From Thiotrichales bacterium (lineage in GTDB: Bacteria; Pseudomonadota; Gammaproteobacteria; Beggiatoales; Beggiatoaceae): a DNA stretch of 48,043 nt. A program made the translations under genes and the position numbers. The DNA lies in NCBI GenBank assembly GCA_016744475.1, contig JADGEH010000027.1, positions 1 to 48,043 of the forward strand, written 5' to 3'. The notes beneath the pieces are model-generated. The model was not told where the DNA came from, searched no databases, and saw only the letters and a program-made list of their open reading frames with translations. Shown in pieces: positions 27,097-36,259 of the stretch (within the stretch, counting starts at the first letter, position 1; every line of letters starts with the position of its first letter).

Positions 27097-27255
27097 GAGC
27101 CTATACGAAAACGGGATAATCGGCTGCAAACCCACCCTTTTGGTCAGGTTTTCCGCTTTTTTTCGTTAAATAGCCCGCTATTCGTCTTAAAAAACCGAAA
27201 AAACTGCCTCAAAATGGCGAATTTTCGCTTCGATTCCCCGTCTTCGTATAGGCTC
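27097..27255. repeat. Family 1 palindromic element, copy B (complete)
   Basis: The full 159-bp copy has ends GAGCCTATACGAA and TTCGTATAGGCTC, flanked by direct TAA duplications (27094-27096 and 27256-27258). It lies 54 bp past the stop of the giant gene and may serve as its terminator. Confidence 0.93.
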
Positions 27256-27309
27256 TAAGCCTGGACAAGTCTATTATAGAAGGTTTAATCATTACTCAAC
27301 TCACTAACA

Positions 27310-30300
27310 TTAAGTATGAATGCCTGAACCTATTCTCATATAAGTGATAGAAATGATAACTTTACTGAGTTTAATCGTATCTATATTAATCAATATTTGA
27401 GGATCACTGTGATTAAATTCAAACATATTTGGAGCAATTTGTTCTGCATTCTCAATTTTGCAAGATAATTGATGCGGTATTCCATTATTATCAATGCCTG
27501 TGATTTGATTGAATAGTACAATAGATTCAGCATTCACGGGATCAAATCGTAGACCAACAATATTAGAACAATGGCTGAGTTCAAACTCAAAATAATGTTC
27601 ATTATTCTGGATAGGGTAAATAATGCATCTATCTTCACTAAAACCATGACCCTCGTCAACAAAAAGCTGAGTAAAATAGTTAGGCATTATTTTCTCAAGA
27701 TTAGCGTTTAAAGCTTTATTTTCTTCTTCTAATTTTAAAAGATGCCCTAAATTTGAAAACAATAATTGATAAATAGAATTGAGGTTAGCTTCTTTAATAA
27801 AAGATAAAAACTCTTCTAAGTTGCTATTACCAACGGCAAGAATACCTAGGCCATCACCATGTTCAAAATTAAAAGAAGGATACTGGATAGATATTTCTTC
27901 CCATAATCTCCATATACCTAAGCCATGTTCTCTTGGTGTTGTACCATGAAATATAATAATACCTCGGTGACTCATTTTAGGTAGCCAGCTTTCAAAATCA
28001 TGTTTAACAGCGTCATAAGTATGTAAACCATCAATATGCAATAAATCAATACTCTGATTTTCAAACGAGTCTAACATTTCATCAAAGCTAGCTTTTAATA
28101 AGTATGAAAAACCTGAATAGTGCGCCTCCTGATAAGCGGACAACTCTTGATAAATAGATTGTCCGTGGAAATTAATGTGTTCATTATCTTGCCAAGTATC
28201 TATACCATAACATTGAGTGTTTAATTGTAATGTTTGTACAGCTTGACAAAAAGCATTGTAAGAATTACCCATATGAACACCTAACGCTACAAAAATACTA
28301 GGTTTCAGCGTTTCTATTAAATAGAAAGCAAAAGGGATATGTTCGATCCAAGCATGAGGTTTTTGGATCATGCTTGGTAAAGAAAAGATACCACCTTTCA
28401 AAGGACTACTATTTATCATTGCACCTGATTGCAAGAGAATCTTTCTATTAATGATGTCTCTATTACTCAACTGTCCTAGTTGGTTTGCTCTATCTTGTAT
28501 ATTTTGAGGGAAATCTTGTCCATAGACTTGCTTAATCCAATCGGCATAAGCATAAATTTTATGTTGGGCAGCATGGTGTTTTGGATAGTGTTTAAACTTC
28601 ACACATTCTTTGCAAACTTTAACTGGGTATTCATCTACTAAAATGCCTTGACGAATACTTTGATAGCCATTTCCTCTCCAAATTTCTTCTCCTGAATTTT
28701 TTCTTGTGTCTCCTAATGAGGGCGTCACATAATTTGCTGGGAAGCAACAAGGGATTGTTTGACCATCTGTTCTTAAATAAAATGTGTGAAATGCCTCAAA
28801 ACAAGGGGTGTCAAAAGCAGGTTGTATTGTTTTTATCCCTAAGAATTCTTTGATAGTTTCATCTGTATGTTCTAAAGCCGTTTTCATCATAATCGGCTTA
28901 GATTGATGATCTTTAGGTGGTATTTTAGGTTTGATTTTTTTAGCTGTCGCCTTAATCTCATGAAGAGGCAAAGTTTGTATCGTAGTCGATGTGTTTTGAT
29001 TGCGTTCATCAAAGAGACTGTTAAAGTTAAAATGGATACCCTGTTTATCAGAATATTTTTGTATGATCTCCATTGTATTTTTTGTATCTGATTGAATTTT
29101 AGCCGCATGAGCATGAAACTCTGGATTATTGGTATAGTCTAATAAGGACTTCAACCCGATAATATTGGCACCAACGCTTTTCATCAGGTCAATAAATTCA
29201 TATAAAGTATCAACGTGATGTTGAAAGCTTAAAGAGTTAATCTCAATGATAGGGAATTTACTGTTATGCTGTTGCTTAATTTTATCCAGCCTAGCAATAC
29301 CATCTAGTACAGTTTCAAAATTTCCTCCTAAATATACATTTTCATAATCTTTTTTATTACTACCAGAAAAAGAAATGACTATTTTAAATACTTTTTTATC
29401 GACTAAAAACTGACATAATTCTTCCGTAAAATGCATACCATTAGTGAAGAAATGAATTAATACTTCGTAATTAGAAATATAATCAATAATTTCTTTGAAA
29501 CGTGGGTGAATGGTGGCTTCACCGTAGCCGAAGCAATGTACTAATATTGAATGCTGAAGTATAGAATCTAAAGAAGTAAAATCCTCTATCTCTAAAAAAC
29601 CCCTTTCCATAGTTTTTAGTTTTTCAAAACGATTTGAATTTATACCTGAAAAAGTGGCGCACATTGCACATTTGAGATCACAAACATTGCTGATTTCTAA
29701 AAAAACTTCTAAAGGCCATTGAGGGGCTATATCTGTTGTTTCTAAGAAATCTAGAAAAGAATTAACCGCACTTAACTTGTTTTTTAGGTACAAAAGTTTA
29801 TTCTCCGAAGTGTTTTGTGTATTTTCTATCTGTCTTGTTTTAAAAGATTTTTTATTAGAAATATCGCCTAGTTGTCTTGTCCGTTGTTGCAATGCCTTAT
29901 CAAATTCTTTTTTATGAACATGTTCAAACCAAGTGGCATAGCCTCCAACTTTATGTTGAATAGCATGATGTTTTGGATATTGGTTATATTTGATGCACTC
30001 TTTGCAAATATTCATTGGATAACGCTGTTGCAATACATTGTCCTGCACTACTTTATATCCATTGCCGCGCCATATGTCTTCAGCTAAATCATCATTAATA
30101 TTGCCTAAAGACGTATTGAAAAATGAACCTAGTGCATTATTAGAAAAACAACAAGGCACTACATGGCCATCTTTTCTTAGATAAAAGGTACTAAAAGGCT
30201 CAAAGCAATAAACTTCAGCATCAGGTTCAGTTGATTTAATATCAAAAAACTCAACCAATTCTGTTGGTTTTTTGTTTAATGCGCTATCTAAGCCATCTTC

Positions 30301-32706
30301 TTTAGAATTTTTGATAGGTTTTAGTGGAACTATAGTGTCAGCTATAGATTTAAATTCGGCAATAGGTATGACATTTTTTGTCGTTTCTGGTTTATTAAAA
30401 TCTGCACTATCAATAAATGGTGCAGGATTAAATTGAATTCCTTTTTTATGCGCATATTCTTTAGCCTTTTCTAGCAAAACACCCTCTATTTCTGGGCGCA
30501 TTAATGCAGGATGCCCATGCAACTGCGGTGTGTCAGAGTAAGTGACTAAAGATTTTAGTTCAATGCCATTAACGCCTACATTGGCCATTAAATCAATAAA
30601 CTCAAATAGGCTATCCACTTGATGTTGGAAAGCTATAGAGTTTATTTCAATGATAGGGTATTGACTGTTATGTTGTTTTTTAACCTCATTAAGTCGAGCT
30701 ATACCTTCCAAAACTGTTTCAAAATGTCCGCCCAAGTACACATTTTCATAATCTTTTTTTGTTGCACCAGAAAAAGAAATGACGACTTTAAAAAGATGTC
30801 TTTCCACCATTAATTGGCATAAGTCCTTAGTTAAGTGCATCCCATTGGTAAAAAAATCAACCAGAACTTCATAATCTAAAATATGTGTGAGTATTTCTTT
30901 AAACCGGGGATGTATTGTGGGTTCACCATAACCAAAGCAATGAACAATTAATACATGTTCTAGTAAAGTGTTAAGAGCAGAATAATCTTCTACTTCTAAA
31001 AAACCTCTTTGAGAGTCTTTTAATTTTAAAAAACGTTCAGGGCTGAGAGCAGAAAATGTTGTACACATCGTACACTTTAGATCGCAAACATTACTAATTT
31101 CAAGAAACAATTCTATTGGCCATTCAGGGCGGGTTCCACCTTCAACAAAATCACAAAATGAGGAAACAGCATCTTTTTTAGCTAAATGGTGTTTAGATAA
31201 TTTAGGTGTGTCTGATGGCATTTGAAATGAAGAGTCAACAACTGAAATAAATACTGGGTCTATTTCATATTCTTTAGGTGCTTGGTTTACAAACCACTTG
31301 CAAAAACTGGTTCTATCTTGAGTTAAAAATTCAGGGAAGGCTTGTTGTAGATTAAGACGATTTTTATATATAAAGTAAGAAACGGGGGTAATAATAGGCA
31401 ACCTCTCCTGGTCTTCTTTAAAGTCAATCGGCGACATTAGCCAATTAAAGAAACAGGTATTCGATTTTGTTTCAAAAGGATCAGGCCAGCGCTGCAATGC
31501 TGAAGGGGTAGAAAAGTAGAGTAAAGAAATGAACTGAGTCACCTTAACACCATTATCAAAATTATTTTTTTTATAAAATGGATTTATTGAGGCGTAATCA
31601 AATGAGGGGGGAGATGGCAGGCTTTTATCCATTGAATAATCTAGTTTTTTAAATAATTCAGGATAAGGGGCTTCAGTTCTAAAGAGTTCTAAAATTTTAT
31701 TTGGAATGACTTTCTTCCATTCTCCTTGAACACCTTTTCTAAAATGCTTAGGATCAGTAACTCTGCTCACTCGCAGGCTCTTTAAATCACAAGCTGCAAC
31801 AGCCTGCAAAATTTTGCCTTTATTACAGGTGCTTATCTGATTAGTCAGTATTTCTAAATACTTTAAAGGATTTTGCAAAAGTTCTTCATAAGATACCATT
31901 TGAACAGTATATGGTTCCCAGTGTAATGGAATATATAATTCTTTAAAAAAATGATGTTTTACATAATCAAAGGTATATTCTCCCATTACCTCCTGATCAT
32001 GACGCATATTAATGACTTTATCTTTGGCATCTTGTTGCAATCTTTCTTTTGGCAACCATTGTATAAAATTAAATAAAGAAATAAGTACATCAGCAGGATG
32101 GCGTTTTATTGTTAATAAAGTAACTTTATTTGCATTTAAAAAATCTACTAGCTCACCGGGATTTTCATAATGTTGATGAGCTACCCAGCGATGACCCAAA
32201 GTTGAGAAACCTTCCTTAAGTTCTGCAACGTTTCTAGAAAGTTTAACTATAGGTAAGTCATAAACATGAGATAATAACTGTCGCAACCAAGTATTTCCAG
32301 TTTTACCGGTGGATGCAATTAAAATTTTCATTTCATCTTGAGCGTTTGCAGATGCTTTTTGAGTTTCAATTTCTACTAATTTAAAGACCTTATCCTCACT
32401 AAAAATGGCTTCAATTGTTAAAAAGGGTTGTTTTTCAAAAACAATGCTTGGGATGAGAAATTTATATCTATATTGGTTGTTTTGATAAACAACATCACCT
32501 TTAACCTGTGTATCTGAGGTTAAACTTAATTGTATATCTTGTAAAGTATGTGTGGTACCAATGCACCCAGACACAAAAATATCATTTAGAGAAAAAATTT
32601 CTTTTTCTTCAGGAGAAAACAATGAATGTGTATAGAGTGAGTTTTTTTCGTTAAATAAAGTAATCTTGGTCACTTTATGAGAATATATTGTGTTTCCGTC
32701 TAGCAT
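27310..32706 (-). CDS. Giant fusion: sulfotransferase, two radical SAM/SPASM modules, methyltransferase
   Basis: The protein has 1798 residues without a signal peptide. Residues 1-120 are an unrecognised beta-rich domain. Residues 125-360 form a sulfotransferase with the PAPS loop TGKTGNTW (133-140), the KRHPADVLISL segment (201-211) and the RKGVQGEWKK ending (323-332). Residues 365-505 form a linker module of the kind found in large glycosyltransferases. The first radical SAM domain has Cys541/545/548 (CDLKCTMC), with SPASM-like cysteines 834, 852, 853, 901 and 904. The second has Cys1009/1013/1016, with 1302, 1320, 1321, 1365 and 1368. A class I methyltransferase (about 1455-1625, VALGVHMGNSY, GIDTW, LLHIDGLHTYD) follows. 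After a short coiled coil, a beta-rich C-terminal module (1675-1795) resembles those on surface-glycan glycosyltransferases. The AT-rich gene probably modifies a glycan or peptide, an inference. A weak AGGA precedes ATG. Confidence 0.85.
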   Translation of the reverse strand: MLDGNTIYSHKVTKITLFNEKNSLYTHSLFSPEEKEIFSLNDIFVSGCIGTTHTLQDIQLSLTSDTQVKGDVVYQNNQYRYKFLIPSIVFEKQPFLTIEAIFSEDKVFKLVEIETQKASANAQDEMKILIASTGKTGNTWLRQLLSHVYDLPIVKLSRNVAELKEGFSTLGHRWVAHQHYENPGELVDFLNANKVTLLTIKRHPADVLISLFNFIQWLPKERLQQDAKDKVINMRHDQEVMGEYTFDYVKHHFFKELYIPLHWEPYTVQMVSYEELLQNPLKYLEILTNQISTCNKGKILQAVAACDLKSLRVSRVTDPKHFRKGVQGEWKKVIPNKILELFRTEAPYPELFKKLDYSMDKSLPSPPSFDYASINPFYKKNNFDNGVKVTQFISLLYFSTPSALQRWPDPFETKSNTCFFNWLMSPIDFKEDQERLPIITPVSYFIYKNRLNLQQAFPEFLTQDRTSFCKWFVNQAPKEYEIDPVFISVVDSSFQMPSDTPKLSKHHLAKKDAVSSFCDFVEGGTRPEWPIELFLEISNVCDLKCTMCTTFSALSPERFLKLKDSQRGFLEVEDYSALNTLLEHVLIVHCFGYGEPTIHPRFKEILTHILDYEVLVDFFTNGMHLTKDLCQLMVERHLFKVVISFSGATKKDYENVYLGGHFETVLEGIARLNEVKKQHNSQYPIIEINSIAFQHQVDSLFEFIDLMANVGVNGIELKSLVTYSDTPQLHGHPALMRPEIEGVLLEKAKEYAHKKGIQFNPAPFIDSADFNKPETTKNVIPIAEFKSIADTIVPLKPIKNSKEDGLDSALNKKPTELVEFFDIKSTEPDAEVYCFEPFSTFYLRKDGHVVPCCFSNNALGSFFNTSLGNINDDLAEDIWRGNGYKVVQDNVLQQRYPMNICKECIKYNQYPKHHAIQHKVGGYATWFEHVHKKEFDKALQQRTRQLGDISNKKSFKTRQIENTQNTSENKLLYLKNKLSAVNSFLDFLETTDIAPQWPLEVFLEISNVCDLKCAMCATFSGINSNRFEKLKTMERGFLEIEDFTSLDSILQHSILVHCFGYGEATIHPRFKEIIDYISNYEVLIHFFTNGMHFTEELCQFLVDKKVFKIVISFSGSNKKDYENVYLGGNFETVLDGIARLDKIKQQHNSKFPIIEINSLSFQHHVDTLYEFIDLMKSVGANIIGLKSLLDYTNNPEFHAHAAKIQSDTKNTMEIIQKYSDKQGIHFNFNSLFDERNQNTSTTIQTLPLHEIKATAKKIKPKIPPKDHQSKPIMMKTALEHTDETIKEFLGIKTIQPAFDTPCFEAFHTFYLRTDGQTIPCCFPANYVTPSLGDTRKNSGEEIWRGNGYQSIRQGILVDEYPVKVCKECVKFKHYPKHHAAQHKIYAYADWIKQVYGQDFPQNIQDRANQLGQLSNRDIINRKILLQSGAMINSSPLKGGIFSLPSMIQKPHAWIEHIPFAFYLIETLKPSIFVALGVHMGNSYNAFCQAVQTLQLNTQCYGIDTWQDNEHINFHGQSIYQELSAYQEAHYSGFSYLLKASFDEMLDSFENQSIDLLHIDGLHTYDAVKHDFESWLPKMSHRGIIIFHGTTPREHGLGIWRLWEEISIQYPSFNFEHGDGLGILAVGNSNLEEFLSFIKEANLNSIYQLLFSNLGHLLKLEEENKALNANLEKIMPNYFTQLFVDEGHGFSEDRCIIYPIQNNEHYFEFELSHCSNIVGLRFDPVNAESIVLFNQITGIDNNGIPHQLSCKIENAEQIAPNMFEFNHSDPQILINIDTIKLSKVIISITYMRIGSGIHT

Positions 32707-32847
32707 TTCTGTATTATCCTGGTTTTAATAAGGTGAGAAAGAATAATGTGATTTACTGGTTATTTTTAATTTTTATTGATTTAGATGGTTATCTTTTTAT
32801 TTGATATTATAGGGATAATTCATACGAATTCATCATAAATATTCATT

Positions 32848-33838
32848 TTAGGAAAAAAATATTTTACCTGAATCAAAGCTTTCAAACAAATGTTTGACCT
32901 GTGAGAAAGTGTCACATTCCATAAAATTTTTGAGAATATCATTTTTAATGTGTCACCAAACATCCTCAACGGGATTTTGTTCAGGAACATTAGGTGCAAA
33001 TAGAAGGCATTCTACAGGCCATTTTTCTTGTTCTATAGCTAAAGTATATTATTTATAGGCTTACGATAGAGCTAAACCCAAGACTGCCAGTCCTTCGAGG
33101 ACTGGCAGTCTTAACAACTGATATAATTTTGCTATAGTCCTTCATTGATCTCATTCAAATAATCTTGTGTTTTTATGCATTTATGATAACTAGCGCCATC
33201 CCAAATGAATAGCAAACGAGAACCTCTGAATTGATCACATAAACATTGAATGACATCAACCGTATTTAGGCAATCCCCTTTATCATAAGGTTTAAAAATA
33301 AATTCTTTTGTTAAATAGTTGATGACACTGTAATAGCTTTGTCGCTCTTTTTGATTAAGCACGGGAATGGGAATTTGCTCCCCTTTGCGTCCTCAAACAC
33401 AACCACACGCATCACTCCACAATAAATAGCATTCATATTTAATTAAAATAATGAGTTACCCTGTTCTTATGATCTCAGCATTATCTTCAAGTTTTTTTAT
33501 GTCTTCACGTTTCTTGATGACGGCCTCTCCGTCTCTTTTCGGGTTTACTTTTTCTGTTTTTTTCCCACTCATTCCCGTTTCATGTAGCCATTTATGGTAA
33601 GAACTTAATGATGAATACTGCCCTGTTCTTCATCACTTAAGTATCCTTCACTGCCTATGTACCCCAATAGTAAACCCTCTGCACGACAGACTCGATTCCA
33701 CTGTGTGAAAAAATCAACATCTACATTGAGAGCATGGCTCATCATATCTCTGTTTGAACCCGATAAAAACATCTTTGTAGACATAGCGCATTTAATGTCA
33801 CGAGAGTTACCCTCATTGATTAAGTTATCAAGCGCCAT
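32848..33838 (-). pseudogene. Degraded IS630-family transposase
   Basis: Pieces of one transposase lie in order on the minus strand. The N-terminal helix-turn-helix part is at 33838-33605 (DMMSHALNVDVDFFTQWNR, GSEGYLSDEEQG). A middle part is at about 33600-33450 (MSGKKTEKVNPKRDGEAV). The DDE part is at 33370-33137 (LNQKERQSYYSVINYLTKEF, FIWDGASYH), and the C-terminal part is at 33033-32848 (FAPNVPEQNPVEDVW). The parts are broken by frameshifts and stops, including a TGA straight after VEDVW. A 99-bp element interrupts it near the end. It cannot make active transposase. Terminal repeats of the insertion sequence were not found. Confidence 0.85.
33036..33134. mobile_element. 99-bp palindromic element with TA duplication
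   Basis: The terminal inverted repeats are TAGCTAAAGTATAT and its near-complement (ATATAATTTTGCTA), flanked by TA on both sides. Removing the element and one TA joins the transposase frame as NEGL-EQEKW without a shift. The centre has a perfect hairpin (AAGACTGCCAGTCC, loop TTCG region, GGACTGGCAGTCTT). The TA duplication fits mobilisation by an IS630/Tc1-type transposase. Confidence 0.85.
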
Positions 33839-33982
33839 TCTTTAATCCTAGATAATGAGAAATAGAATATATATTATAATCATTTTTTAATTTCAAATAG
33901 TCGTATATTTGAAGAGTTCTCTCTATAAGAGACCTGCCCAATTTTATAAGCTACTAAATGGCAGAAGTATTTTTTTAGATGA

Positions 33983-34720
33983 AATAGCCTAACCCATCGT
34001 CGGGGACGCGCCCGCCAAGTTGCCACGTTTTAAGCTTTTGTCGAACCAGCCCTCGACGCTTTTTTCTGCATGGCCTTCTGCGGCATCATTTCCCCTGAAC
34101 AACTCGCCCCTGAAGGCTGTGTCTGTGATCCGCTCTTATTCCCACCGACCTTACAGCCTGGATTGCATTTTTCTCCTCCCGGACGACGCATTAACTCTGT
34201 TTTGCCGACTGATAATCAACACAAAGCCACCTTTGTTTATCCTGATGGACGGGCGCAAGTGGTGAATCCTGCGGTATTAGAACCGGATGAATTTCAAGCG
34301 CTAGGAGAAGGATATGAAGGGGTAGAGAAGGTCGTCCGTAACGCCAACGGCACTTTTACAACCATTGCGGCAGGGCAAAAATATCTTGTAAAACCTCAAT
34401 TTGACGTGCAGGTGCTAGACAATGTGGACAACATAGACAGCAGCCAAATTGGGGTGAATAACGATATTTTGGAATTCCATGTGCCGTTTGAGGGACAAAG
34501 CAGCGATACTCGCCGCCGTGGACGCGCCCGTCAAGTCATGGTGTTTCAACCTGTCGTGGAATTTATTCCTGAAGAATTTTGTTCTCTTGAACTCGTGTTT
34601 GAGCGCAGAATTTGTCAATTTGGAGAGCAATTCTGTGAAGAATTGTTACCCGGTGATTGGCGCTGTGAGTTGAGCGTGGACGCTTTGATGCAGCCTCCTG
34701 TCCCCGCCTTTTTTCAATAA
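33983..34720 (+). pseudogene. 5'-truncated, interrupted gene for a secreted-type protein, unknown family
   Basis: An open frame runs from 33983, is stopped by TAA at 34031, and continues open to 34720; the part after an ATG at 34070 codes 216 residues. I do not recognise the family. The piece before the stop reads RRGRARQVATF, then after it VEPALDAFFCM; a matching piece occurs inside the later part (RRRGRARQVMVFQ...VEFIPEEFC, 34506-34590). This suggests an old duplication within the gene, and that the stop arose from CAA to TAA. The sequence has cysteine pairs near both ends. No start or signal peptide is present. The 216-residue part could still be translated from 34070, but I see no ribosome site. 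Confidence 0.55.
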
Positions 34721-34746
34721 CACCCTTCTTAGGTGTGCAACATTTT

Positions 34747-34869
34747 AGGAATAACACCGCTTAGAGCCTATACGAAGATGGGGAATCGAAGCGAAAATGC
34801 GCCATTTTGAGGCAGGTTTGCAGCCGATTATCCCGTTTTCGTATAGGCTCTTAAAGCGGTGTTATTCCT
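34747..34869. terminator. Hairpin split by repeat copy C
   Basis: The arms AGGAATAACACCGC (34747-34760) and GCGGTGTTATTCCT (34856-34869) are perfectly complementary. Without copy C and one TTA they would form a 14-bp stem with a TTAAA loop. It lies after the broken gene that ends at 34720 and probably was its terminator. Confidence 0.75.
34764..34850. repeat. Family 1 element, copy C (72-bp internal deletion)
   Basis: The 87-bp copy keeps both ends and is flanked by direct TTA duplications. Compared with copy E, exactly 72 bp are gone between two GGCGGGTTT direct repeats, leaving one repeat (as GGCAGGTTT). It sits in the loop of the flanking hairpin. Confidence 0.9.
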
Positions 34870-35043
34870 CGCATACCGTTGATTCATCCCGCCTCTTCTT
34901 GCTCACCTTTACCCACACAACAAGTCCATTCTTTTGCAAGCATTGTCTTATCAGTTCACAGCGAGTCTGATAAAGTGCCGCATTGACGATCAGCTCGCTT
35001 CATCATTCCTCTGTTCGCTTCTTCTAAAACCAGGCGTTTATGC

Positions 35044-35622
35044 ATGAAATATAAGAATATCTTGTTATTATTCACGCTCTTAAACCTATCTGCTTGCGGT
35101 GCTTATCAAGCTTTCGACCCTTGTGCCCATCGGTTGCAAAGTGGCGATTGTTACCAAGCGACAGGGCCGAAAATAGATGACCCCGATTTACTACAAGTGA
35201 CGCAACAAGCCGCTCACGCCTTGTTGCAGGTGCTAGATAAGCCGTTAGATAAAGATAAAGCGCTGTTGGTGACGAGCTTGGCAGATGTGAATCATTTAGA
35301 ACAGACCTCCGCATTGGGGCGCGTCTTAAGCGAGCAATTAGCCGCTCATTTCACCCGCAGTGGCTACACCGTGCGCGAAGTGCGTTTTCGTCAAGATTTA
35401 TTAGTCGAGCATGATAATGGTGAATTTATTTTATCGCGTTCCTTGCCCGCTATTTTTGAGCATCAACCTGTCGCTATGATCATGACCGGCACTTATGCGG
35501 TGGCTCAATCTGAAGTCTATGTGAGTTTGAAAATCTTAAATGTAGACGGCATTGCTTTGGCCTCACATCTACTGGCCTTACCTTTAGGTGAAAACATTCA
35601 ACGCTTGTTGATGCAACAATAG
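35044..35622 (+). CDS. FlgO-like outer-membrane lipoprotein
   Basis: The 192-residue product has a lipoprotein signal with lipobox LSAC (Cys18) and a FlgO-type domain: LLVTSLADVNHLEQTSALGRVLSEQLAAHFTRSGYTVREVRFRQDLL, then GEFILSR and ADPVAMIMTGTYAVA-like VAMIMTGTYAVAQSEVYVSLKILN. FlgO is an outer-membrane protein of flagellated vibrios, but the domain also occurs in proteins without flagellar links, and no flagellar gene is in this window. It is the first of three closely spaced genes (19 bp, then 1-bp overlap) that probably act together at the envelope. Confidence 0.82.
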   Translation: MKYKNILLLFTLLNLSACGAYQAFDPCAHRLQSGDCYQATGPKIDDPDLLQVTQQAAHALLQVLDKPLDKDKALLVTSLADVNHLEQTSALGRVLSEQLAAHFTRSGYTVREVRFRQDLLVEHDNGEFILSRSLPAIFEHQPVAMIMTGTYAVAQSEVYVSLKILNVDGIALASHLLALPLGENIQRLLMQQ

Positions 35623-35641
35623 ACGGGTTGTAAAGGATACG

Positions 35642-36259
35642 ATGAGAACCGCCATGCAGAATTTCTGGCAGAAAATCACCTCAACCAGCGGTGATTCAAC
35701 CCAACAAGTGATTGATTTAATCATTTTCTTAGGCTACTTTTCGGTGTGTTTATATGCCGGAGGTATTGCTTATGAATCCAGCTACAATGATTATTTTTCA
35801 CTGACCCGCACTATCGACTTAAAAGACACCCATCTCGCCATTCAATTTGTTGTCAATGTACTGGCGACGCAGAGTTATTGGCTGCTGTCTTCTTTGTATG
35901 CCCTATTATTTATTTTCATTTATTACTCATGTCGATATGCTTGGCGACCTTGGCTGGGTTATTTTGTATTAAGCCTGTTGTTGTATACCACTTTTCTTTT
36001 ATGTGGATTTATTGGAAATAATGCCGGACATCATGATGCCACTCAAGATGGCTTGAAAGAATTTACTAGCCGCCCGGTGATTAAATTATACGGCTTGAAC
36101 CATGAAACAATGGATTTCTCAGAGGGCAGCTATCATTTGTTAGGTAAGGATGAGAATAGTTTTTTTGTCTTTGAACCTGCGGGAGAACAAGGTTCTATTT
36201 TACAAATCCATGCCATAGCCAAAAGCGATATTAAACACTATGAGGTTATTGTTAAATAA
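35642..36259 (+). CDS. Inner-membrane protein of unknown function
   Basis: The 205-residue protein has about three membrane helices: near 22-40 (VIDLIIFLGYFSVCLYAGGIAY), 70-100 (SYWLLSSLYALLFIFIYY) and 105-125 (LGYFVLSLLLYTTFLLCGFIG). A soluble C-terminal part of about 80 residues follows. No family is recognised. AAAGGA precedes the ATG. It lies between the FlgO-like gene (19 bp upstream) and the interrupted signal-peptide gene, whose ATG overlaps its stop as TAATG; this is a sign of co-translation in one operon. Confidence 0.75.
   Translation: MRTAMQNFWQKITSTSGDSTQQVIDLIIFLGYFSVCLYAGGIAYESSYNDYFSLTRTIDLKDTHLAIQFVVNVLATQSYWLLSSLYALLFIFIYYSCRYAWRPWLGYFVLSLLLYTTFLLCGFIGNNAGHHDATQDGLKEFTSRPVIKLYGLNHETMDFSEGSYHLLGKDENSFFVFEPAGEQGSILQIHAIAKSDIKHYEVIVK

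Noticed and set aside
34020..34265. 81-codon plus-strand frame
   Set aside because: It overlaps the longer frame to 34720, which has more protein-like composition and an internal homologous segment.
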